Part shown: positions 7,716-18,333 of the stretch, piece by piece
How positions within the stretch are numbered: the first letter of the stretch is position 1
Layout of the letters: every line of letters begins with the position of its first letter
Program-made: the position numbers and the translations under genes
Notes under the pieces: generated by a model
Seen by the model: only the letters and a program-made list of their open reading frames with translations
Told to the model about the DNA's origin: nothing
The model's database searches: none
From: VRUE01 sp963727465
GTDB lineage: Bacteria > Actinomycetota > Thermoleophilia > Solirubrobacterales > 70-9
Direction: 5' to 3'
DNA: 64,000 nucleotides
NCBI GenBank assembly: GCA_963727465.1
Contig: CAVSGL010000007.1
Location: 1-64,000, forward strand

Positions 7716-9665
7716 ATGGAGTCGAACTCGATGCGGTCGCGAGGCGCACCGCCCGCCTGGCTGGCCCGGGTCGACTGGGGCGCGCTGGGCATCTGGCTGC
7801 TCGGCTTCGGCCTGGTCGCCTATCTGGGCCTCGAAGGCGGAGGCTACGACCCGCTCATCCACGACCGAGTGGGCATCGCGGTCTGGTGGGTTCTCCTGCT
7901 CGGCGCCGTCGTCGGCGCTCTTCCGCGGCGCCGGCTGGGTGTCCCCGCGCTGGCCGCGCTCGGCCTGCTCGCCGCCTTCGCCGCCTGGACGGCTCTGAGC
8001 ATGGCCTGGACCGAGAGCGTAGAGCGGACCTTTGCCGACCTGGCGCTCGTCGCGGGCTACCTCGGCGTCTTCGGGCTCGCGCTCTTCGGGCGCGGCTCCG
8101 ACAACGGGCGGCGGCTGCTCGCGGCGGTCGCCGCCGGCATCGTCTTCGTCTCGGTCCTGGCGTTGCTCTCGCGACTCCATCCCGCCTGGTTCCCGGGGGC
8201 AAACCAGACCGCGCAGTTCCTCGCCGGAAACGAAGAACGGCTCTCCTACCCGATCGACTACTGGAACGGCCTGGCGGCGCTGCTGGCGATCGGCGCCCCC
8301 CTTCTGCTCGAGCTGGCGAGCGGCGCGCGGACGCTCGCCGTTCGCGCCCTTGCGGCGGCGGCGCTGCCGGTGGTGGGGCTGACCGTCTACCTCACCCTCT
8401 CCCGCGGCGGCATCGGTGCGGGGCTCGTCGCCCTCGCTGTCTACATCGCCCTCAGCGCCGATCGTCTTCCGCGCCTGCTCTCGCTCGGTGTCGCGGCGGC
8501 GGGCACGGCGCTCCTCTGTCTCGCCGTGAGCGCGCGCGACAGCCTCCAGAACGCGCTTCTCAACGCGACCGCCGAAGCCCAGGGCGACCAGGTGCTCTGG
8601 CTCACCGCGGTGGTCTGCTTGGCGGTCGCCGCGATCCAGGTCGGGATCGCCGCCGGCGAAGGCCGCCGGCCCTCCTGGACGTTCGTCCCCAGCAGGCGGG
8701 CTCAGCTCTTCGCGGCTGGGGCAGGCGCGGTCGTCCTGGTGGCGCTTCTTGCCTTCGGCGCGCCGGGCCGGGCGGGGGACGCCTGGGAAGAATTCAAGCG
8801 GGCCGACAGCCCCGGCAAGGGCAGCGGCAGGCTGTTCAGCGCATCGGGGCAGCACCGCTATACGTACTGGGTCTCCGCGCTCGACGAGAACGCGACCCGG
8901 CCGCTGACCGGGACCGGCGCCGGGACCTTCGAACTCTGGTGGACGCGCGACAGGACGACCGGCGACGCCGTGCGCGACACCCATTCGCTCTACATGCAGA
9001 CGCTTGGGGAGCTCGGGGTCGTCGGGCTGGTGCTGCTGTGTGGGTTCCTGCTCGCGGTGCTGCTGCTCGGCGGTCGCGCCGCGGCGCGCGCCGAGGGGGC
9101 GGAGCGCTCGCTGCTCGCGGCGGCGCTGGCCGGCTGCGTCGCCTTCTGTGTGACGGCGGTGGTGGACTGGGTCTGGCAGATACCGGTGATCGCCGTTGCG
9201 ATGCTCCTGCTCGCCGCCGTCCTCGTCGCGCCCGGAAGCGCATCCCCCAGAGGGGCAAAGCCCGCGATCGGCTTGCCTCTGCGGGTGGGCGCAGCCCTCG
9301 CGTCGTGTGCGGCGATCGTGGCGATCGCGATCCCACTGAGCGTCGAAACGCAGTTGCGCCGGAGTGAGGGGGACGTCCGCGACGGCGACCTCGCCGGGGC
9401 GCTCGCGGCTGCGCGGAGCGCCCGCAACGCCGAGCCGGCGGCGGCCTCGCCGCGCCTACAGGAAGCCCTCGTGCTCGAGCGGGCCGGACTCCTCGCGCCC
9501 GCGGCCGCGGCAGCTCGGGCCGCCGCCGACCGGGGAGCCACCGATTGGCGCAATTGGCTGGTGCTGGCGCGAATCGAAGCGCGACGGGGCAACGCCGGGG
9601 CGGCGATCCATGCCTACCGGCGGGCGCGCTCGCTCAATCCCGAGTCGCCGCTGTTCGAACGCTGA
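7716..9665 (+). CDS. O-antigen ligase/polymerase-like membrane protein with TPR tail
   Basis: 649 residues. About 12 hydrophobic segments span residues 20-545. A long extracytoplasmic loop (RADSPGKGSGRLFSASGQHRYTYW to DTHSLYMQTLGELG) lies before the last helices. That loop, with the H-S-x-Y-x-Q-x-L-x-E-L-G signature, is characteristic of the Wzy/WaaL O-antigen ligase superfamily, which joins lipid-linked glycans to each other or to an acceptor. After the membrane domain, residues about 560-649 form TPR-like repeats (GDLAGALAAARSARNAEP; GNAGAAIHAYRRARSLNPES). Such TPR tails occur in many actinobacterial homologues. The acceptor is unknown. A second Wzy-like gene lies at 33584. Confidence 0.82.
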   Translation: MESNSMRSRGAPPAWLARVDWGALGIWLLGFGLVAYLGLEGGGYDPLIHDRVGIAVWWVLLLGAVVGALPRRRLGVPALAALGLLAAFAAWTALSMAWTESVERTFADLALVAGYLGVFGLALFGRGSDNGRRLLAAVAAGIVFVSVLALLSRLHPAWFPGANQTAQFLAGNEERLSYPIDYWNGLAALLAIGAPLLLELASGARTLAVRALAAAALPVVGLTVYLTLSRGGIGAGLVALAVYIALSADRLPRLLSLGVAAAGTALLCLAVSARDSLQNALLNATAEAQGDQVLWLTAVVCLAVAAIQVGIAAGEGRRPSWTFVPSRRAQLFAAGAGAVVLVALLAFGAPGRAGDAWEEFKRADSPGKGSGRLFSASGQHRYTYWVSALDENATRPLTGTGAGTFELWWTRDRTTGDAVRDTHSLYMQTLGELGVVGLVLLCGFLLAVLLLGGRAAARAEGAERSLLAAALAGCVAFCVTAVVDWVWQIPVIAVAMLLLAAVLVAPGSASPRGAKPAIGLPLRVGAALASCAAIVAIAIPLSVETQLRRSEGDVRDGDLAGALAAARSARNAEPAAASPRLQEALVLERAGLLAPAAAAARAAADRGATDWRNWLVLARIEARRGNAGAAIHAYRRARSLNPESPLFER

Positions 9666-9729
9666 GCGCGATCTCGTGTCGCCCCTGGGATACTGCGCGG
9701 CGAGATCCGCCGAAAGGAAGGAGCCGAGT

Positions 9730-10035
9730 TTGCTGGGTAGATTCGCGGCGTTGACCGCGCTGATCATCGCAGTCCCGATCGCCGTCGCCGGTTGCGGCGA
9801 AACCGTTATCGACAGCGCCAAGACCGAGGCGGCGATCGAAGAAAACCTGGAGAAGTCGGTGGGGCAGAAGGTCGCCTCGGTCGACTGCCCGTCCGGGGTC
9901 GAGGTCAAGGCGGGCACGACCTTCGAATGCACGGTCAGCCTTCAGAACGGCGGGCGCGAGACGGCGACGCTGAAGATTCTCAACTCCGACGCCGACGTCG
10001 AAGTCACCGATCTGAAGTCCGCCGGCGGCAAGTAG
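9730..10035 (+). CDS. DUF4333-type lipoprotein
   Basis: 101 residues from TTG 9730, chosen because a strong ribosome-binding stretch (AAAGGAAGGAG, 9713-9723) sits 6 bases upstream. A signal sequence ends in the lipobox VAGC (IAVPIAVAGCGE), so it should be lipidated. The mature part contains two cysteines spaced as in DUF4333 domains (VDCPSGVEVKAGTTFECTV), a small fold common in actinobacterial exported proteins. Function unknown. It stands between the O-antigen-ligase-like gene and pckG on the same strand, but nothing links it functionally to either. Confidence 0.75.
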   Translation: MLGRFAALTALIIAVPIAVAGCGETVIDSAKTEAAIEENLEKSVGQKVASVDCPSGVEVKAGTTFECTVSLQNGGRETATLKILNSDADVEVTDLKSAGGK

Positions 10036-10045
10036 AGTCCCGGGA

Positions 10046-11854
<1,809 letters not shown>

Positions 11855-11859
11855 GCGCG

Positions 11860-12240
11860 ATGTCGATCCGGATTGGCCTCGACCTAGTAGCCGTCGAGAC
11901 GGTGGCCCAGACTCTGCGCGGCGAGCATCGCGAGCACTACCTGGAGCGGATCTACACGGCGCGTGAGGTCGAAGACTGCCGCGGGCAGTCCGGGCGAATC
12001 GAGCCGGATCGGCTTGCTGCCCGCTTCGCCGCTAAGGAGGCGACGATCAAGGCCCTTCCGGGGGCCGGCGAGGGGGTGCGCCTGACGGCGATCGAGGTGC
12101 GGACGGAGCCGAGCGGCCAGGTCTGGCTCGAGCTCACTGGGCGCGTCGCAGAACTCGCGGAGGAGGCCGGGATCTCCGAGCTCGCTCTCAGCCTCACCCA
12201 CGAGGCTGGATTTGCGGCGGCCTCGGTTGTTAGCGTCTAG
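11860..12240 (+). CDS. acpS: Holo-[acyl-carrier-protein] synthase
   Basis: 126 residues. AcpS moves 4'-phosphopantetheine from CoA to the serine of carrier proteins. Family hallmarks are the N-terminal GLDLVAVE (metal-binding Asp), ERIYTAREVEDC, RLAARFAAKEATIKAL (catalytic Glu-Lys region) and the C-terminal LSLTHEAGFAAA. It starts 5 bases after pckG. Its TAG stop (12238-12240) lies inside the left arm of an inverted-repeat element, so an insertion may have set the present C-terminus. It stands directly upstream of the carrier-protein operon and could activate that carrier, or the cell's general ACP. Confidence 0.9.
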   Translation: MSIRIGLDLVAVETVAQTLRGEHREHYLERIYTAREVEDCRGQSGRIEPDRLAARFAAKEATIKALPGAGEGVRLTAIEVRTEPSGQVWLELTGRVAELAEEAGISELALSLTHEAGFAAASVVSV

Positions 12241-12402
12241 TGCCGTGTCAGGCAACGTTCGCCCTCTCTGCTTGCCCTCGCCGCGCCTGGCGGCGTCCTC
12301 GACCGCTCGACGTGGCGCTGCCACGCCTTCGGGTCTGCGTCCTTGCCAGCCACGACGATGCCTGCGCCAGAACCGGGCAAACGTCACCGGACACGGCACT
12401 AG
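12237..12402. mobile_element. MITE-like inverted-repeat element
   Basis: A 166-base element bounded by 28-base inverted repeats, 12237-12264 and 12375-12402. They match at 24 of 28 positions; the first 13 bases (CTAGTGCCGTGTC) are perfect. No open frame with coding character lies inside. The ends carry CTAG, which may be part of the repeat or a target duplication. It separates acpS from the carrier-protein operon and supplies the acpS stop codon. Size and structure fit a miniature non-autonomous transposable element. Confidence 0.6.
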
Positions 12403-12404
12403 CG

Positions 12405-12473
12405 CCTGATGTCGATCGGGAACTTTTCGCCAGGATCTAAGGCAGATGCCCACCGCTGCCGATCGAAGCTGAT
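12405..12473. other. Leader region of the carrier-protein operon
   Basis: About 70 bases between the inverted-repeat element and the GTG of the carrier-protein gene. No strong ribosome-binding site or clear -10 stands out; GATCGAAG upstream of the GTG is weak. The operon promoter may lie in or before the element. Confidence 0.35.
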
Positions 12474-12719
12474 GTGAAGGAACAAATACGGCAAATCATC
12501 GGCGAGCACGGGGGGTTGTCTGTCTCAATAGATACCCTTGAGGACGGTGCCGACCTCTATCAGGCTGGGATGACCTCCCACGCCAGCGTCAACCTGATGA
12601 TCGCTCTGGAGGACTCGTTCGACATCGAATTTCATGACTCGATGCTCAAGCGGAGCGTCTTCGAGAGTGTCGACTCAATCGCTGCTGCGCTGGCGGAGGT
12701 CCGGGGTGCAGCCGTATGA
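12474..12719 (+). CDS. Dedicated acyl/aminoacyl carrier protein
   Basis: 81 residues from GTG 12474, the size of a free-standing carrier protein. The phosphopantetheine site is GMTSHASV: Ser35 replaces the usual G-x-D-S-L serine, with Thr in place of Asp before it and His after. The rest follows the four-helix carrier pattern (ADLYQAGMT, LMIALEDSFDIEF, SVDSIAAAL). First gene of an operon containing an aminoacyl:carrier-protein ligase, so its likely cargo is an amino acid held as a thioester on the prosthetic arm. It overlaps the acyl-CoA dehydrogenase gene by four bases (ATGA). The altered DSL motif sets it apart from fatty-acid ACP. Confidence 0.85.
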   Translation: MKEQIRQIIGEHGGLSVSIDTLEDGADLYQAGMTSHASVNLMIALEDSFDIEFHDSMLKRSVFESVDSIAAALAEVRGAAV

Positions 12720-13888
12720 ACGTCGAGGCGACCGTGGCGGACGAGGGTTTCCTTGACGGCATCCGGACGATCGCAGCGGATGTGGCGTCCGCGTACGCGG
12801 ACGACGTCGATCGCAAGGCCCGCTTCCCGCGCGAGGCTGTCGACGCTCTGCGCAGGGCGGGTGCGCTGTCCGCGTACGTGCCGTCGGAGTTAGGCGGCGG
12901 CGGCGCCGGCTTCGAGTCGATCGCCGCCGCCTGCTTCGAGCTCGGTAGGGCTTGCGGTGCCACCGGCATGGTTTTCGCCATGCATCAGATCCAGGTCGCC
13001 TGCATCGCGCGGCATCTCGATGACTCGCCCTGGTTCGAGCAGTATCTGGGCGAGGTCGCCAGGGAGCAGCGGTTGATCGCCTCGATCACCTCCGAGGTCG
13101 GAACTGGCGGTGACATGGGCAAGTCGGTCGCCTCTCTTTCGGAGCCGAGCGAGGGTCAGGTCCGGTTCGAGAAGCAGGCGCCGACCGTCTCCTACGGGGG
13201 CCACGCGGACGCCTTTCTGACCACGGTGCGCCGGTCACCGGAGGCCGAGCCCGGAGACCAGGTTCTGGCGTTGAGCCGGGCCGAGCAGACGAAGCTCGAG
13301 CCACAGGGCACCTGGGACCCGCTCGGTATGCGGGGAACGTGCTCGCCGGGCTACGTCGCCACCGTGGAGCTCGGCGTCGAGCAGGTGCTCGCGACCCCCT
13401 TCTCGAGCATCGCCAGCGAGTCGATGACGCCGATCTCCCACATCCTCTGGTCGCACGTCTGGCTGGGCGTCGCCACCGACGCCTTCGATCGGGCGCGGGC
13501 CTTCGTCCGTGTCGCCGCCAAGCGCAAACCGGGTGAGCCGCTGCCATCGGCGGTACGGCTGTCTGAGCTGATGAGCGAGCTGTCGCTGCTGCGGGCGGAG
13601 GTCTCGCTCGGTCTACGCGAGTTCTGCGATCTTGCCGAGGACCGCGCGCGGCTTTCCGAGATGGCGACCATTCTGCGCTTCAACAATCTCAAGATCGCGT
13701 CCTCCGAACAGGCGCCGCGCGTCTGCCAGAGCGCCCTCGGTGTCTGCGGGATCGTCGGCTACAAGAACGACACTCCGTTCAGCGTTGGGCGTCACCTGCG
13801 CGACGCGATGTCGGCTTGCCTGATGATCGCCAACGAGAGGATCCACAAGACCGACGCGAGTCTGCTGCTGATCGCCAAGGAGGTCTGA
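12716..13888 (+). CDS. Acyl-CoA dehydrogenase-family flavoprotein of the carrier-protein operon
   Basis: 390 residues with the acyl-CoA dehydrogenase fold: helical N-terminal domain (FPREAVDALRRAGALSAYVPSE), LGGGGAGFESIAAACFELGR, a middle beta domain (ITSEVGTGGD, DPLGMRGTCSPGY) and a C-terminal helical bundle. The region expected to carry the catalytic Glu (IVGYKNDTPFSVGRHLRDAMSA) matches ring-opening or carrier-bound-substrate members better than fatty-acid degradation enzymes. Family members act on carrier-protein thioesters as well as CoA; here a carrier-bound aminoacyl substrate is inferred from the four-base overlap with the carrier gene and from the ligase that follows. It could desaturate or hydroxylate the loaded amino acid. 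Confidence 0.8.
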   Translation: MNVEATVADEGFLDGIRTIAADVASAYADDVDRKARFPREAVDALRRAGALSAYVPSELGGGGAGFESIAAACFELGRACGATGMVFAMHQIQVACIARHLDDSPWFEQYLGEVAREQRLIASITSEVGTGGDMGKSVASLSEPSEGQVRFEKQAPTVSYGGHADAFLTTVRRSPEAEPGDQVLALSRAEQTKLEPQGTWDPLGMRGTCSPGYVATVELGVEQVLATPFSSIASESMTPISHILWSHVWLGVATDAFDRARAFVRVAAKRKPGEPLPSAVRLSELMSELSLLRAEVSLGLREFCDLAEDRARLSEMATILRFNNLKIASSEQAPRVCQSALGVCGIVGYKNDTPFSVGRHLRDAMSACLMIANERIHKTDASLLLIAKEV

Positions 13889-13890
13889 GC

Positions 13891-14826
13891 TTGGCGGAAT
13901 TTCGCCCGGGCACCCCGGAGCAGGAGGCGTTTCTACGTGAGCTGGTCGAGGCGAACCTGTTGCTGGAGAGCGGCAGCCCCGGCGTCTACGGGCGCGGCGC
14001 GGCGTTCGAGCGGGTGCGCGCCGCCGTCGACGGTCTGATCACCGGCGCGGCTTCGGGTGACGAACCGGAGCGGCTCGCCTTTCCGCCTCTGCTCCCGCGC
14101 GACCAGCTCGAGCGGATCGGCTATCTGAAGTCTTTTCCCCACCTGGCCGGGTCCGTCTTCTCCTTCGAGGGCGACGAGGAGCAGGCGGCCGAACAGGAGG
14201 CGAGGGCGTCCCGGCACGAGGACTGGGACGAGTTTCAGCGGATGACCGACCTCGTCCTCACTCCGGCGGCCTGCTACCCGGTCTACCCGCAGGTCGCGAG
14301 ACGGGGGCCGTTGCCCCCGGGCGGCGTCACCATCGACGCTGGCGGCTCCTACGTCTTTCGGCGCGAGCCCTCCGGCGATCCGGCGCGACTCCAGATGTTC
14401 CACCAGCGGGAGATCGTGCGCGTCGCCGAGCCTGACGTCGTCGAAGCGTGGCGCGACGGCTGGCGCGATGGCGCCGTAGAGCTGCTGCGCTCGCTCGGGT
14501 TGGACGCGCGGGCCGACATCGCCAACGACCCGTTCTTCGGTCGCAGCGGTCGTCTGCTGGCGCGCAGCCAGCGCGCGCAGGAGCTCAAGTTCGAGGTCAC
14601 GGTTCCGATCGCAGGCCCTGAGCCGACTGCGGTCGCCTCATTCAACTACCACCAGACCCATTTCACCGAGATCTACGGCATCGAGATCGAGGCTGGCGAT
14701 CCGACTGCCCACACGGCCTGCCTGGGCTTTGGCTTGGAGCGGATCGTGCTCGGGCTGCTGCGCGAGCACGGCCTCGCGCCGGACGCCTGGCCGGACGCCG
14801 TTCGCAAGAAGCTGGAGTTGCAGTGA
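13891..14826 (+). CDS. Amino acid:[carrier protein] ligase (seryl-tRNA-synthetase-like)
   Basis: 311 residues from TTG 13891, with a strong AAGGAGGT ribosome-binding site 6 bases upstream. It is a truncated class II synthetase core lacking a tRNA-binding arm. Enzymes of this family, first characterised in Bradyrhizobium (Bll0957), adenylate an amino acid and transfer it to the phosphopantetheine of a small carrier protein. The three zinc ligands of that family are recognisable: Cys128 in LTPAACYP, Glu174 in FHQREIVRV and Cys277 in AHTACLGFGLER, which also holds the motif 3 Arg. The amino acid cannot be read from the sequence; glycine and alanine are used by characterised relatives. It sits between the dehydrogenase and DUF1839 genes, overlapping the latter by four bases. 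Confidence 0.88.
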   Translation: MAEFRPGTPEQEAFLRELVEANLLLESGSPGVYGRGAAFERVRAAVDGLITGAASGDEPERLAFPPLLPRDQLERIGYLKSFPHLAGSVFSFEGDEEQAAEQEARASRHEDWDEFQRMTDLVLTPAACYPVYPQVARRGPLPPGGVTIDAGGSYVFRREPSGDPARLQMFHQREIVRVAEPDVVEAWRDGWRDGAVELLRSLGLDARADIANDPFFGRSGRLLARSQRAQELKFEVTVPIAGPEPTAVASFNYHQTHFTEIYGIEIEAGDPTAHTACLGFGLERIVLGLLREHGLAPDAWPDAVRKKLELQ

Positions 14827-15800
14827 ACGAGAGCGGGGGCACCGAGTTTGTGAGCCTGTTCGGGGTCGATCCGGATGCCTACGATCCGCACCCGCTCCAC
14901 GCGCACGAGCGCGCCTACTCCGAAACCAACTGCTACACCGACATCCTGATCGAGTTCGTCCACGCCCGCGGCGACGAGCCGCTGGCGATGATGGCCTGCA
15001 CCCTGGAGGTCGACTTCGAGGGTGACCAGTGGACCTTCTTCAAGCCGCGCCCCGAGGACGTGGAGCGCCTGTACGGGATCGACATACACGAGATGCAGCC
15101 CTACCGCCCGCTGCCGGACCAGATCGCCGAGCAGATCGTGCGTGGGCGCACGCTGATCGTCGAGCTCGACTCCTGGTATCTGCCGGATACGTCGGCCACG
15201 AGCTATCGAAAGGAGCACGTGAAGAGTTCGATCATCGCAGAGTCGATCGACCGCGAAGGTGAGCGACTGCGTTACTTCCACGGTCGCGGTTTTCACGAAC
15301 TCGGGGGAGAGGACTACCGCGGCGCCTTCCGGGTGGAGAGGGATTTCCCGGCTGACGTGCTTCCGCCTTATGCCGAGTTGGCGCGCCTCGACGCCGGCCC
15401 CCGCCTCGCGGGCGAAGAGCTGCGCGGAGCGAGTCTGGAGATGCTGCGGGCGGCGCTCGCGCGGCGCCCGCGCGACGATCCCTTCACCCGTTTCGGCGAC
15501 CAGCTCGCACTCGATCTGCCGGCTCTGCTCGAGGGTGACGTGTCCGCGTATCACGACTATGCCTTCGCCACGGTCCGGATGGTCGGCTCGGCGTTCGAGG
15601 TCGGGGCCTCCTATGTCGAATGGCTGTTCGGTGAGGCCGACGGCGGCAGCGCCGCGGCGATGCGCAGCGTGGTCGAGAGCTGCAAGGCCCTGTCGTTCAA
15701 GCTGGCCCGCCGCCGGGAGTTTGATCCCGCACCGATGATCGAGTCGCTTGCGGCCTCCTGGACCGCCACGTTCGCGGGGTTGTACGGTGCGCTCGACTGA
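14823..15800 (+). CDS. DUF1839 family protein
   Basis: 325 residues. The N-terminal part matches DUF1839 as I know it: HPLHAHERAYSETNCYTDILIE, FEGDQWTFFKPRPEDV, LYGIDIHEM, then ELDSWYLPDTSATSYRKEH. The family is known as a partner of aminoacyl:carrier-protein ligases. Function is not established. Cys37 in the ETNCY motif begins a helix, a position reminiscent of papain-like and BtrH-type acyltransferases, so a role in moving the aminoacyl group from carrier protein to acceptor is conceivable; that is inference. The gene overlaps the ligase by four bases and the glycosidase gene by 14. Confidence 0.82.
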   Translation: MNESGGTEFVSLFGVDPDAYDPHPLHAHERAYSETNCYTDILIEFVHARGDEPLAMMACTLEVDFEGDQWTFFKPRPEDVERLYGIDIHEMQPYRPLPDQIAEQIVRGRTLIVELDSWYLPDTSATSYRKEHVKSSIIAESIDREGERLRYFHGRGFHELGGEDYRGAFRVERDFPADVLPPYAELARLDAGPRLAGEELRGASLEMLRAALARRPRDDPFTRFGDQLALDLPALLEGDVSAYHDYAFATVRMVGSAFEVGASYVEWLFGEADGGSAAAMRSVVESCKALSFKLARRREFDPAPMIESLAASWTATFAGLYGALD

Positions 15801-18333
15801 GCCGATCGCCACCGCTTGGCAGGCCGCTGCGTGCGCTCCCGATTCGCACACCGACCCAGGTGAGCTTGACGGCCTCGACTGGATTACGGCGGCCGTGCCC
15901 GGCACCGCAGCCGCGGCTCTGTCCGAGGCCGGCCGTTGGCGGCAGGGCGAACCGCTCGATCTCGACGCTGAGGACTGGTGGTTCCGCACGCGCTTCGACG
16001 CCGAGCCGGCTCGCGAGGGCGAGGAGGTCCAGCTGCAGCTCGACGGCGTCGCCACCGTCTGCGAAGCATTTCTCAACGGCCGGCTGGTGCTGGAGAGCGA
16101 TTCGATGTTCGCCGCCCACGCGATCGATGTCGGTACTGCGCTGTGGGGCGCCGAGAATGAGCTGGCAATCCGCTGCCGCGCGCTAGGACCGCTGCTCGGA
16201 ACCCGGCGTAAGCCGAGGGCGCGCTGGCGCACCAGGCTCGCCGATGGCAGGCTGCGCTTCTTCCGCACGATGCTGCTCGGCCGCGCGCCGGGTTTCGCTC
16301 CCGGTCCCGCCGCGGTCGGCCCGTGGCGGCCGGTGCGGCTCGAACGGCGCCGGTTGGTGGCGCTCGACGACGTTCGCCTGCGGGCGAGGGTTGGCGGCGA
16401 GGAGGGCAGGCTTTCCGCCAGGATCCGGCTGCGACCGCTGGGCTCGGAGGGGCCGAGGCGTGCGGCGCTTGAGCTTGAGGGACCCAGCGGAACGCTCAGA
16501 ACTCCGCTCGAGCTGGAGCCTGAGGACGGAAGCGTGATCGCGCGGGGCGAACTCCGCGTTGCCTCGGTGGCCCGCTGGTGGCCGCACACTCACGGCGACC
16601 CCGCGTTGTACCGGGCGACCCTGCGGCTTGAGTGCACGGGATCGGTATTTGACGCAGACCTCGGCCGGGTCGGCTTCCGCGAGCTCGTGCCGGGGCCGAA
16701 CGGCGATCGCGACGTCGAGTCCGCAGGGCTCGACCTCCACGTCAACGGCATCCGCGTATTTGCCCGCGGTGCGGTGTGGACGCCTGTCGACCCGGTCGGT
16801 ATGGCGCCTGGCGAGGAACAGTTGCGGGCGACCTTGGAGCGAGTCCGGGACGCCGGCATGAACATGTTGCGAGTTCCGGGCACTAGCGCTTATGAGTGTC
16901 CGCTCTTCCACGACCTCTGTGACGAGCTCGGCATCCTCGTGTGGCAGGACTTCATGTTCGCCAACTTCGACTACCCAATTGCCGACGACGCTTTTCGGGT
17001 GACGGTCGAGGCCGAGGCGGCGGCCGTGCTCGACGGGATCGCCGCCCGGCCCAGCACCGCGGTCGTATGCGGCAACAGCGAGGTGGAGCAGCAGGCGGCG
17101 ATGTTCGGCGCCGACCCCGCTCTCGGCCGCGGCGAGCTGTTCGGGGACATCCTGCCGCGCCTAGTCGCCGAGGCGGAGCTGGATGCCCCCTATGTGCCCT
17201 CGGCGCCGTGCGGTGGGGAGCGGCCCTTCGTCCCGGGTCGCGGCATCGCCAACTACTACGGCGTGGGCGGCTATCGGCGGCCGCTCGAGGACGCGCGCCT
17301 CGCTGGAGTCCGCTTCGCCGCCGAGTGTCTTGCCTTCGCCAACGTGCCGGATGAACCCGGGGTAGAGGCGGTGATGCCAGAGGCGTCGGCCGAGGTGACC
17401 GTCCATCATCCGCGCTGGAAGGCCGGAGTCCCTCGCGACCTGGGCGCTGGGTGGGATTTCGACGACGTTCGGGACCACTATCTGCAACGGTCGTTCGGCC
17501 TCGACCCGGGCGGGCTGCGTCGTTACGACCACCACCGTTACCTGGAGCTCTCGCGGGCCGTGTCGGGCGAGGTGATGGCGGCGGTATTCGGCGAGTGGCG
17601 CCGCACGGGGTCGCCATGCGGCGGCGGGCTCGTGCATTGGTGGAGGGATCTGACACCAGGCGCCGGCTGGGGGCTCGTCGACCATGCCGGCGAGCCGAAG
17701 TGCGTCTATCACCACTTGCGCCGGGCGCTCGCGCCCGTGGCAGTGTGGATGACCGACGAGGGTCTTGGTGGGGTCTCGGTGCATGTCGCCAACGACTCCG
17801 CGCGGGAGTTGCGTGCAAGTCTGCGTGTGGCGCTCTACACGGATCTGCAGCGAGCGGTGGGGGAGGCGAGCGCCGATCTCGTGCTGGCGGCACGCTCCAG
17901 CGCAACCTACGACCTCGAGACTATGCTCGGCCGCTTCGCCGATGTCTCTTGGGCCTACCGCTTTGGCCCCCCGGCCCAGGACGTGATCGTCGCCAGTCTG
18001 GAGGAGGGCGGAAACGGGGCGAAGCCGCTGTCCCAGTCGGTCCACTTCCCGGCCGACCGCCCGACGGCGGTGGAGACGCCGGAGCGGCTTGGCCTGAGCG
18101 CCCAGATTCAGGCGCTAGACCGCGGTGGGGCCGCGCTTGCGCTGAGTAGTGATCGCTTCGTCTACGGCGTCCGCCTGAGTGCTGCCGGCGCCGAGGCCGA
18201 GGACGACGCCTTCTCGTTGGAGCCCGGACGCGAGCGAGCCGTTAAGCTCAAATCGACTTCCGTCAGTCCGATCACATCGATCGCCGTCACGGCCATAAAT
18301 ATGCAAGGTCGCCTGACGACCACACTGCAGTGA
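15787..18333 (+). CDS. Family 2 glycoside hydrolase (beta-mannosidase-like)
   Basis: 848 residues from GTG 15787. The architecture is that of GH2: N-terminal jelly-roll sugar-binding domain (DWWFRTRFDAE, LDGVATVCEAFLNG), immunoglobulin-like domains, then a TIM barrel (GMNMLRVPGTSAYECPLFHDLC, GILVWQDFMFANFDYP). The expected acid/base is Glu432 in VVCGNSEVEQQ. The nucleophile is less certain; a conserved block near HWWRDLTPGAGWGLVDH corresponds to the barrel's end. No signal peptide is visible, so it should act in the cytoplasm, unlike most polysaccharide hydrolases. In this operon it may remove or transfer a sugar on the product of the aminoacyl carrier system (inference). It overlaps the next gene by four bases (GTGA). 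Confidence 0.8.
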   Translation: MRSTEPIATAWQAAACAPDSHTDPGELDGLDWITAAVPGTAAAALSEAGRWRQGEPLDLDAEDWWFRTRFDAEPAREGEEVQLQLDGVATVCEAFLNGRLVLESDSMFAAHAIDVGTALWGAENELAIRCRALGPLLGTRRKPRARWRTRLADGRLRFFRTMLLGRAPGFAPGPAAVGPWRPVRLERRRLVALDDVRLRARVGGEEGRLSARIRLRPLGSEGPRRAALELEGPSGTLRTPLELEPEDGSVIARGELRVASVARWWPHTHGDPALYRATLRLECTGSVFDADLGRVGFRELVPGPNGDRDVESAGLDLHVNGIRVFARGAVWTPVDPVGMAPGEEQLRATLERVRDAGMNMLRVPGTSAYECPLFHDLCDELGILVWQDFMFANFDYPIADDAFRVTVEAEAAAVLDGIAARPSTAVVCGNSEVEQQAAMFGADPALGRGELFGDILPRLVAEAELDAPYVPSAPCGGERPFVPGRGIANYYGVGGYRRPLEDARLAGVRFAAECLAFANVPDEPGVEAVMPEASAEVTVHHPRWKAGVPRDLGAGWDFDDVRDHYLQRSFGLDPGGLRRYDHHRYLELSRAVSGEVMAAVFGEWRRTGSPCGGGLVHWWRDLTPGAGWGLVDHAGEPKCVYHHLRRALAPVAVWMTDEGLGGVSVHVANDSARELRASLRVALYTDLQRAVGEASADLVLAARSSATYDLETMLGRFADVSWAYRFGPPAQDVIVASLEEGGNGAKPLSQSVHFPADRPTAVETPERLGLSAQIQALDRGGAALALSSDRFVYGVRLSAAGAEAEDDAFSLEPGRERAVKLKSTSVSPITSIAVTAINMQGRLTTTLQ

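Noticed and set aside
7409..9367. 652-codon frame overlapping the O-antigen-ligase-like gene
   Set aside because: Arg-rich product without membrane segments, whereas the frame at 7716 gives a full ligase family protein.
12241..12404. Short open frames inside the inverted-repeat element
   Set aside because: They have atypical composition, no start signal and are interrupted by the element's palindromic ends; no transposase features.
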